From: Acidisphaera sp035272265
Lineage (GTDB): Bacteria > Pseudomonadota > Alphaproteobacteria > Acetobacterales > Acetobacteraceae
Length of the DNA stretch: 11,537 nucleotides
Direction of reading: 5' to 3'
Assembly: GCA_035272265.1 (NCBI GenBank)
Contig: DATEQV010000288.1
Location: forward strand, 1-11,537
The notes below the pieces were generated by a model that saw only the letters and a list, made by a program, of their open reading frames with translations, did not search any database and was not told the DNA's origin. Shown here one piece after another: positions 6,025 through 11,537 of this stretch (the first letter of the stretch is position 1; each line of letters starts with the position of its first letter). The translations under genes were made by a program, and so were the position numbers.

Positions 6025-6885
6025 ATGACTGACGTAGCTGGCCGCGGCGTGCAGTCGATTGAGGTAGGAGGCAGGGTACTGTCCGTGCTGGCGGTCGCGC
6101 GGCGTCCGCTGATGCTACGCGACATCGCCGTCGGCGCCGACCTCACGCCGGCGCAGGCGCACGCCTATCTCCTCAGCTTCCGCAAGATCGGATTGGTCGA
6201 GCAGACGACGCCGTCGGGCCTGTATCAACTAGGGCCCTTCGCGCTCCAACTCGGTCTGGCGCGCCTGCGCAGCGTCAACGCCCTGCGGCTCGCCGGCGAT
6301 GCCGTCGTCGAGTTGGCGAATGAACTCGGCCTGATGGTCACGGTCACGGTGTGGGGTTCGTTCGGCGCCACCATCGTGCAGGTGCAGGAGGGCACGGACC
6401 AGATCCACGCCAATGTCCGCGCCGGCGCCGTCTACTCGCTGATCGGCACCGCGACGGGACGGGTGTTCGCCGCCTTTCTTCCGCCGTCCGTCGTTGCTGC
6501 GCATCTGCAGGCCGAGCGGCGGGATCGCGCCCGCCGCAAACGCGTCGGCGAGATGGCAGATGAGCGCGCCCACACCGACGCGGTCGCGACGGTTCGGCGG
6601 CTGGGCTACGCGACGACCGAAGGATCTCCGATCCCGGGCGTCAACGCACTGAGCGCGCCGGTGTTTGATCACACCAGGCAGATCCAGCTTGCCGTCACGA
6701 TCATCGGCCCGGCCGACATTGTGGAGGTCGGCCCCCAAGGCCCGTTGGCCGCACGGCTGCTCGCATTCACGCACGATCTTTCCGCCCAGCTCGGGTACAG
6801 CGCCGCCGAGCCGCCGGCAGCACCCGAGCCAGCGCAGGCCGTGCAAGGCGAGGTTCGCAAGCCGCGCGCCCGCCACTCCGCGTAA
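6025..6885 (+). CDS. IclR-family transcriptional regulator
   Basis: 286 aa DNA-binding regulator. Residues 10-70 form the IclR winged helix-turn-helix: SIEVGGRVLSVLAVARRPLM, then LRDIAVGADLTPAQAHAYLL with SFRKIGLVEQ and the wing GLYQLGPFALQLG. Residues about 85-258 are the GAF-like effector domain, with VYSLIGTATGRVFAAFLPP (137-154), RRLGYATTEGSPIPGVNALS (191-210) and SAPVFDHTRQIQLAVTIIGP (210-229). A Pro/Ala-rich tail (260-286) is added beyond the usual 250-260 aa. The start is ATG 6025 with GGAG at 6018-6021. It sits alone between a structured gap and the homogentisate operon, in the same direction, 270 bp from its first gene. IclR proteins often control aromatic catabolism and bind palindromic or tandem sites. 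Inferred role: sensing homogentisate or a related acid and controlling the operon and itself. Confidence 0.92.
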   Translation: MTDVAGRGVQSIEVGGRVLSVLAVARRPLMLRDIAVGADLTPAQAHAYLLSFRKIGLVEQTTPSGLYQLGPFALQLGLARLRSVNALRLAGDAVVELANELGLMVTVTVWGSFGATIVQVQEGTDQIHANVRAGAVYSLIGTATGRVFAAFLPPSVVAAHLQAERRDRARRKRVGEMADERAHTDAVATVRRLGYATTEGSPIPGVNALSAPVFDHTRQIQLAVTIIGPADIVEVGPQGPLAARLLAFTHDLSAQLGYSAAEPPAAPEPAQAVQGEVRKPRARHSA

Positions 6886-7051
6886 AGATCCGGCTGGCTC
6901 CGATCGCGCGCCGTTCACGCTCGTCTGACCTACCCGGCGGCCTGCATCGACCGCCGCAGCCCGTTCAAACGCAGCTCCAGGCGAAGCCGAGAGCCGTCCT
7001 CGTCTAGGTTTGTTTTCTGAGCGGCTGGTCCTTCCGCGGGGGTCTGCGTTT

Positions 7052-7084
7052 TCGTCAATCCCGATGTGATTCGCCTATAGCGAA
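7052..7084 (+). promoter_or_regulatory. Candidate promoter and operator of the homogentisate operon
   Basis: TTCGC-CTATA-GCGAA at 7070-7084 is a 15-bp inverted repeat with 5-bp perfect arms. It shares TTCGC followed by ATA with the tandem repeat before the IclR gene (TTCGCGATAAGAA), so it could be a second site for that protein. A weak sigma70-like pair overlaps it: TCGTCA (7052-7057) and TATAGC (7076-7081), 18 bp apart. A second small palindrome, TCTCA-AG-TGAGA (7124-7135), lies nearer the start codon. The rest of the 6886-7155 gap shows no gene. Eye-based, low confidence. Confidence 0.35.
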
Positions 7085-7155
7085 ATTTTGGCTTGCGCCG
7101 AGGGCGCCCGCGTGATCTAACCGTCTCAAGTGAGATGATACAAAAGGATCGCGCC

Positions 7156-8136
7156 ATGACTGGCTTTGCCAGCACGAAGGACCTCGCCGACAAGATCGTC
7201 TCGTTCGACGAACTCGGCCCCGGCCTGTACGGCTACACCGCCGAGGGCGATCCGAATTCCGGTGTAGTGATCGGCGACGACTCCGTGCTCGTCGTCGACG
7301 CCCAGGCCACGCCGGTCATGGCGCGCGACGTGATCGCCCGCATCCGCACGGTCACCGACAAGCCGATCAGGCATGTCGTCCTGACGCACTATCACGCGGT
7401 CCGCGTGTTGGGCGCGTCCGGCTATGCGGGGGCCGAAATCATCGCCTCGGACGTGACGCGCGATCTGATCGTCGAGCGCGGCCGGCAGGACATGGACAGC
7501 GAGATCGGCCGCTTCCCGCGCCTGTTCCGCGGCAAGGAAAGCGTGCCCGGCCTGACTTGGCCGCACGTGGTGTTCCACAAGCGAATGACGCTGTGGCTGG
7601 GCCGGCGCGAAGTGCAGGTCATCCATGTCGGCCGCAGCCACACCGCCGGCGATACCGTCGTCTGGTTGCCGAAGGAGCGTGTGCTGTTCGCCGGCGACAC
7701 GGTCGAATTCGGCGCGACGCCCTATTGCGGCGACGCGCATTTCGCCGACTGGCCCGGCACGCTGGACGCCATCCGCGCGCTGCGGCCGGAGAAGCTCGTA
7801 CCTGGCCGCGGCCGCAGCCTGCTGAACGCTGCCGAGGTCGAGGAAGCTCTGACAGGAACGGCCGACTTCACCTCCGACCTGTTCGCCATCGCCAGACGCG
7901 CGGTGGCCGCCGGCAGGGACCTGCGCGCGACGTGCCGCGAGGCCATGGAGACGATGCGCCCGAAATACGGGCACTGGGTCATCTTCGACCACTGCATGCC
8001 GTTCGACGTCTCGCGCGCCTACGACGAGGCGAAGGGCCTCGACCGACCGCAGATCTGGACCGCCGAGCGCGACCTGGAGATGTGGCGCGACCTGGAAGGA
8101 CAGCAGCCCGTCAAATCCGCCGAGGTGCACGGCTGA
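7156..8136 (+). CDS. MBL-fold metallo-hydrolase of the homogentisate cluster, non-canonical metal site
   Basis: 326 aa from ATG 7156, chosen because AAGGA (7144-7148) lies about 7 bp upstream; an in-frame ATG at 7135 would add seven residues. The metallo-beta-lactamase fold is visible: SGVVIGDDSVLVVDAQATPV (35-54), VLTHYHAVRVLGASGY (75-90), a GRSHTAGDTVVWLP strand (159-172) with H162, and VLFAGDTVEF (176-185) with D181. The usual H-x-H-x-D-H motif is H78-Y-H80-A-V-R83, so the metal-2 Asp and His are missing, and the late P-G-H-G is P-G-R218-G. H279 in FDHCMPFDVSRAYDEA (278-291) may substitute. I recall MBL proteins with this HYHAVR signature beside homogentisate genes elsewhere, so this looks like a family trait. 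It begins the operon; hmgA follows after 38 bp. Substrate unknown; hydrolysis of a thioester, lactone or other by-product of the pathway is a guess. Confidence 0.85.
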   Translation: MTGFASTKDLADKIVSFDELGPGLYGYTAEGDPNSGVVIGDDSVLVVDAQATPVMARDVIARIRTVTDKPIRHVVLTHYHAVRVLGASGYAGAEIIASDVTRDLIVERGRQDMDSEIGRFPRLFRGKESVPGLTWPHVVFHKRMTLWLGRREVQVIHVGRSHTAGDTVVWLPKERVLFAGDTVEFGATPYCGDAHFADWPGTLDAIRALRPEKLVPGRGRSLLNAAEVEEALTGTADFTSDLFAIARRAVAAGRDLRATCREAMETMRPKYGHWVIFDHCMPFDVSRAYDEAKGLDRPQIWTAERDLEMWRDLEGQQPVKSAEVHG

Positions 8137-8174
8137 AACCGGCGCCGCCATCCGCACACTCAGGAACACATGAA

Positions 8175-9530
8175 ATGAACGTTTCCGTCAGGCCGATCCT
8201 CGCTGCCGGCGCGACCGCGACAGCACGCGAGGAGACCGCGTATCTCTCGGGCTTCGGCAACGGTTTCGAAACCGAAGCGCTGGCCGGCGCCCTCCCGGTC
8301 GGCCGCAACTCGCCGCAGCGCTGCGCCTACGGGCTGTACGCCGAACAGATCTCCGGATCACCGTTCACCGCGCCGCGGGCGAGCAACGAGCGGAGCTGGC
8401 TGTATCGCATCCGCCCGACGGTGCAGCACTGGGGGCACAGCGAGAAGGTCGACGCCGGACTGTGGCGCACCGCGCCCTGCATCGAGGCGGAGGTGCGCCC
8501 GGCGCCGATGCGGTGGGATCCGATCCCGCTTCCGTCCGACGGCGTCTCCTTCCTGGACGGCGTGCGTGCGATCACGACCGCCGGCGACGCCGGCAGCCAG
8601 GCCGGCATGGGCGCGCATGTCTATCTCGTCACGCGGTCGATGAAGGACGACTACTTCTACAACGCGGACGGCGAGCTTCTCTTCGTGCCGCAGCAGGGCG
8701 AGCTGCGGCTGTGGACAGAGTTCGGCATCGTCGACATCGAGCCGGGCGAAATCGCCGTCATCCCACGCGGCGTGAAGTTCCGGGTGGAGTTGCGCGGCGG
8801 TCCGGCGCGAGGCTATTTGTGCGAGAACTATGGCGGCGCATTCACCCTGCCCGAGCGCGGCCCGATCGGCGCCAACTGCCTCGCCAATCCGCGCGACTTC
8901 CTCACCCCCGTCGCCGCCTACGAGGACCGCGACGCGCCGGCGACGCTGACGATCAAGTGGGGCGGGGCGTTCTGGCGCATGCAGATCGCGCATTCGCCGC
9001 TGGACGTGGTCGCCTGGCACGGCAACTACGCGCCGTACAAATACGATCTGCGCCGCTATTCGCCGGTGGGCCCGCTGCTGTTCGACCACGCCGATCCCAG
9101 CATCTTCACGGTGCTCACCTCGCCGTCGGAGACGCCGGGCACAGCGAATATCGACTTCGTCATCTTCCCCGATCGCTGGCTGGTGGCGGAGAACACCTTC
9201 CGGCCGCCGTGGTACCACCTGAACGTCATGAGCGAGTTCATGGGAATGATCTATGGCCTGTACGACGCCAAGACGGGCGGCGGCTTCCATCCCGGCGGGT
9301 TCTCGCTGCACAACACGATGCTGCCGCACGGCCCCGATCTCGCGGCTTTCGAGACGGCAAGCAACGCCGACCTCACGCCGCACAAGCTGGAAGGCACGCT
9401 CGCCTTCATGTTCGAGACCCGCTTCCCGCAGCGCGTCACGCGCTTTGCCGCCGAGGCGCCGCAGCTTCAGCCAGCCTACGCCCGGTACGGACACGACCTG
9501 AAGAGTCACTTCGACCCGGCAAGACGCTGA
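8175..9530 (+). CDS. hmgA: Homogentisate 1,2-dioxygenase
   Basis: 451 aa cytosolic Fe(II) enzyme (EC 1.13.11.5) that opens the ring of homogentisate to 4-maleylacetoacetate in tyrosine/phenylalanine breakdown. Length fits the family (about 430-450). Diagnostic blocks: YLSGFGNGFETEALAGALPV (23-42), NSPQRCAYGLYAEQISGSPF (45-64), the WHGNYAPYKYDLRRY loop (281-295) with proposed base H282, FRPPWYHLNVMSEFMG (342-357) with iron ligands H348 and E354, and SLHNTMLPHGPD (377-388) with third ligand H385. Spacing matches human HGD H292, H335, E341 and H371 allowing for one inserted residue. The C-terminus ends in LKSHFDP as in most HGDs. The start ATG 8175 follows AGGAA (8162-8166); an ATG at 8170 is out of frame. 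It lies 38 bp after the MBL gene and 34 bp before fahA, clearly one operon. All catalytic residues are present. Confidence 0.97.
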   Translation: MNVSVRPILAAGATATAREETAYLSGFGNGFETEALAGALPVGRNSPQRCAYGLYAEQISGSPFTAPRASNERSWLYRIRPTVQHWGHSEKVDAGLWRTAPCIEAEVRPAPMRWDPIPLPSDGVSFLDGVRAITTAGDAGSQAGMGAHVYLVTRSMKDDYFYNADGELLFVPQQGELRLWTEFGIVDIEPGEIAVIPRGVKFRVELRGGPARGYLCENYGGAFTLPERGPIGANCLANPRDFLTPVAAYEDRDAPATLTIKWGGAFWRMQIAHSPLDVVAWHGNYAPYKYDLRRYSPVGPLLFDHADPSIFTVLTSPSETPGTANIDFVIFPDRWLVAENTFRPPWYHLNVMSEFMGMIYGLYDAKTGGGFHPGGFSLHNTMLPHGPDLAAFETASNADLTPHKLEGTLAFMFETRFPQRVTRFAAEAPQLQPAYARYGHDLKSHFDPARR

Positions 9531-9564
9531 CGGCGCGCCCAGGCTCCGTAACGGATGAAAGCAG

Positions 9565-10878
9565 ATGCCAGAGCCCGACAACACCCACGACCCCGACTTG
9601 CGCAGCTGGGTGGCCTCCGCGCGGAGCCACGCCGATTTCCCGATCCAGAACCTGCCGTTCGGCGTGTTCTCGCCGCCTGCCGGCACGCCGCGTGGCGGGG
9701 TCGCGATCGGGAACTGCATCCTGGACCTGAGCGCGCTCGCGGAGTCCGGCCTGCTGAGCGGTGAGGCGCAGTCTGCCTGCCGCGCCGCAGCGGGCGCGGC
9801 ACTCAATCCGTTGCTGGCTCTTGGCGCCGGGTCGCGTCGCACATTGCGCCGCGCGCTGAGCGCGCTGCTCGCCGAGGGAGCGACGCCTCGGCCCGACCTG
9901 CTGCACCGCACGGCCGACTGCACGATGCACATGCCCGCGCAGGTCGGCGACTACACCGACCTCTATGCCGGCATTCACCACGCGCGCAACGTCGGCCGGC
10001 TGTTCCGCCCAGACAACCCGCTGACGCCCAACTACAAATGGGTGCCAATCGGCTATCACGGCCGCGCGTCGACGCTCCAGGTGTCGGGCGGCGAGGTGCG
10101 CCGGCCGAACGGACAGCGCAAATACCCAGACCGCGACGAACCAAGCTTCGGACCGTCCGAGCGCCTGGACTATGAACTCGAACTCGGCATCCTCGTCGGG
10201 CCCGGTAACGACGCCGGCACGTCGATCCCGATCGCCCACGCGGCCGATCACATCGCCGGCTACTGTCTGCTCAACGACTGGTCGGCGCGCGACCTGCAGG
10301 CGTGGGAGTACCAGCCGCTCGGCCCGTTTCTGGCGAAGAACTTCCGCACCACGATCTCGCCCTGGATCGTCACGCCCGAAGCGCTCGCACCGTTCCGCGC
10401 CGCTCTCCCGCCGCGCCCGGCCGATGATCCGCAGCCGCTGGCGTATCTGCGCGATGCGGCCGACCAGGAGAACGGCGGGCTCGATCTCGAGCTCGAGGTG
10501 CTGCTGCTGACGCCACGCATGCGCGAGGCCGACATGGCGCCGCACCGCCTGTCCATCGGCACCGCTCTGAACATGTACTGGACACCCGCGCAACTGCTGA
10601 CCCATCACGCATCGAACGGCTGCCAGCTCAATTCCGGCGATCTGCTCGGCAGCGGCACGATCTCCGCGCCGGTGCCGGAGGGCTATGGCTCACTGCTCGA
10701 GATCACGCGCGGCGGACAGGAGAAGGTGCGTCTTCCGACCGGCGAGCAGCGCGCCTTCCTGCATGACGGCGACGAGGTGATCATGCGCGCCCGCGCCCGC
10801 CATGCGGGCTGCGCCCCCATCGGCTTCGGCGAATGCCGCGGCCGCATCGTGCCGGCCGAACCCGTGCCGCCGACGTAA
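9565..10878 (+). CDS. fahA: Fumarylacetoacetase
   Basis: 437 aa cytosolic hydrolase (EC 3.7.1.2) that splits fumarylacetoacetate into fumarate and acetoacetate, the last step of tyrosine degradation. The N-terminal SH3-like domain covers about residues 1-118 (FPIQNLPFGVFSP at 25-37). The C-terminal FAH barrel carries VGDYTDLYAGIHHARNVG (127-144) with metal ligand D132 and catalytic H139, VPIGYHGRAST (160-170), RLDYELELGILVGPGN (200-215) with metal ligands E204 and E206, and LLNDWSARDLQAWEYQPLGP (235-254) with metal ligand D238. These correspond to mouse FAH D126, H133, E199, E201 and D233. NSGDLLGSGTISAP (356-369) is the conserved active-site loop. All key residues are present and length is normal. 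ATG 9565 begins 34 bp after hmgA, with GGATGAAAG upstream as a weak ribosome site. The isomerase that makes its substrate is not in the window. Confidence 0.96.
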   Translation: MPEPDNTHDPDLRSWVASARSHADFPIQNLPFGVFSPPAGTPRGGVAIGNCILDLSALAESGLLSGEAQSACRAAAGAALNPLLALGAGSRRTLRRALSALLAEGATPRPDLLHRTADCTMHMPAQVGDYTDLYAGIHHARNVGRLFRPDNPLTPNYKWVPIGYHGRASTLQVSGGEVRRPNGQRKYPDRDEPSFGPSERLDYELELGILVGPGNDAGTSIPIAHAADHIAGYCLLNDWSARDLQAWEYQPLGPFLAKNFRTTISPWIVTPEALAPFRAALPPRPADDPQPLAYLRDAADQENGGLDLELEVLLLTPRMREADMAPHRLSIGTALNMYWTPAQLLTHHASNGCQLNSGDLLGSGTISAPVPEGYGSLLEITRGGQEKVRLPTGEQRAFLHDGDEVIMRARARHAGCAPIGFGECRGRIVPAEPVPPT

Positions 10879-10884
10879 CGCCGC

Positions 10885-10911
10885 CGCGCCGCCGGACGGC
10901 ACGGCGGCGCG
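10885..10911. terminator. GC-only hairpin between fahA and the MFS gene
   Basis: CGCGCCGCCG (10885-10894) pairs perfectly with CGGCGGCGCG (10902-10911) around a 7-nt loop, giving a 10-bp all-GC stem six bases after the fahA stop. There is no T-run after it, so it is not a standard intrinsic terminator. It could stabilise the upstream mRNA, partly attenuate transcription into the transporter gene, or act as a Rho-linked or bidirectional stop. Confidence 0.5.
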
Positions 10912-10951
10912 TACACCGACGACATCCACAACGAGGAAGGGAGGCGACGCC

Positions 10952-11537
10952 ATGAGCGCGATCGTTGATGCACGCACATACGACATCGGATCCATACTCG
11001 ACGAGGGACGATGGACCCCGTCGCAGATCTTCGGCGTCTGCCTTGCCGCGCTGTCGATCATCCTGGATGGGTTCGACGGCCAGCTCATCGGCTTCGCGAT
11101 CCCGTCGCTCATCAAGGACTGGCACGTCAGCCGCGGCGACTTCGCACCCGTGGTCGCGGCGGGCCTGATCGGCATGGCGTGCGGCAGCCTGCTGGCCGGC
11201 TATATCGGCGACCGCTTCGGCCGCCGCCGCGCGCTGTTCGTCAGCATCGTCCTGTTCGGCGCTGCCACGTGCGCCATCGGACTGGCGCCGAACCTGCTTA
11301 TCATCGGCGCACTGCGCTTCCTCGCCGGCCTCGGCATCGGCGGCACGCTGCCGTCGGCCACGACGCTGGCGGCGGAGTTCACGCCCAGGCGCCGCCGCGC
11401 CGTCACCGTCACCGCGACGATCGTCAGCTTTCCGCTGGGCGGCGTCGCCGCCGGGCTGTACGCCGGCCAGATCCTGCCGACCATGGGCTGGCGCGGACTG
11501 TTCCTGACTGGCGGCGTGATCCCGGTGATCTTCGCCT
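10952..11537 (+). CDS. MFS transporter, aromatic acid:H+ symporter (AAHS)-like, 5' part
   Basis: The frame from ATG 10952 is open to the window end (195 codons seen of about 430-450 expected), so the gene is cut by the edge, not broken. GGGAGG (10939-10944) is its ribosome site. Visible parts: a hydrophilic N-terminus (1-25), helix 1 with the AAHS hallmark ILDGFDGQLIGFAIPSL (37-53; D39 and D42), helix 2, MFS motif A GYIGDRFGRRRALF (83-96), helices 3-4 with RFLAGLGIGGTLPSATTLAA (122-141), then EFTPRRRRAVTVTATIVSFP (142-161) and helices 5-6. DGFD in helix 1 and the helix 4 pattern match PcaK/MhpT/BenK-type importers of aromatic acids. It follows fahA by 73 bp in the same direction. Inferred role: uptake of homogentisate, 4-hydroxyphenylacetate or a similar acid. 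Confidence 0.9.
   Translation, partial: MSAIVDARTYDIGSILDEGRWTPSQIFGVCLAALSIILDGFDGQLIGFAIPSLIKDWHVSRGDFAPVVAAGLIGMACGSLLAGYIGDRFGRRRALFVSIVLFGAATCAIGLAPNLLIIGALRFLAGLGIGGTLPSATTLAAEFTPRRRRAVTVTATIVSFPLGGVAAGLYAGQILPTMGWRGLFLTGGVIPVIFA

Noticed and set aside
8358..9932. 524-codon minus-strand ORF opposite hmgA and fahA
   Set aside because: Spans two certain plus-strand genes antisense and has no family features.
10952..11537. Truncated or pseudogene transporter
   Set aside because: The frame is open to the window edge with all early MFS motifs intact; it is simply cut by the window.

Overview
The window is GC-rich and uses codons like an alphaproteobacterium. Tripartite tricarboxylate transporter (TTT) genes next to mobile-element debris would suit Acetobacteraceae, other Rhodospirillales or a similar soil alphaproteobacterium. 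This is inference; no rRNA or tRNA is present to settle it.

Region 1 (1-2240) is a gene graveyard. It opens with the C-terminal end of a ScpA-like (kleisin) segregation protein. A transposon end follows: a TGTCG terminus at 391 (minus strand), five degenerate 17-bp repeats, and the first 30 codons of a possible TniA/TnsB/Mu-type transposase. Directly abutting the terminus is a 5'-truncated, frameshifted gene resembling the DUF1612/RHE_PE00001 family of rhizobial plasmids. After that come decayed sequence and a broken DUF433/DUF5615 toxin-antitoxin pair, with a one-base insertion in the antitoxin and a toxin cut off after about seven codons.

Region 2 (2241-5443) is an intact tctC-tctB-tctA operon for a TTT solute uptake system: a periplasmic Bug-type binding protein with a Tat-like signal, a small membrane subunit and a large membrane subunit.

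Region 3 (5444-6024) has no gene. It looks like structured RNA and probably holds a fragment of a group II intron. A 20-bp tandem repeat just before the next gene is a candidate regulator site.

Region 4 (6025-11537) is a tyrosine/phenylalanine (homogentisate) catabolic cluster on the plus strand: an IclR-family regulator, a metallo-beta-lactamase-fold protein with a non-canonical metal site, homogentisate 1,2-dioxygenase (hmgA), fumarylacetoacetase (fahA), and the 5' part of an aromatic-acid-type MFS transporter cut by the window end. HmgA opens the homogentisate ring to maleylacetoacetate, and FahA splits fumarylacetoacetate into fumarate and acetoacetate. The isomerase between them and 4-hydroxyphenylpyruvate dioxygenase are not in the window. 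The MFS protein may import the aromatic substrate, and the IclR protein probably controls the cluster. The least understood intact gene is the MBL-fold protein, which leads the operon and lacks part of the classical metal-binding signature.
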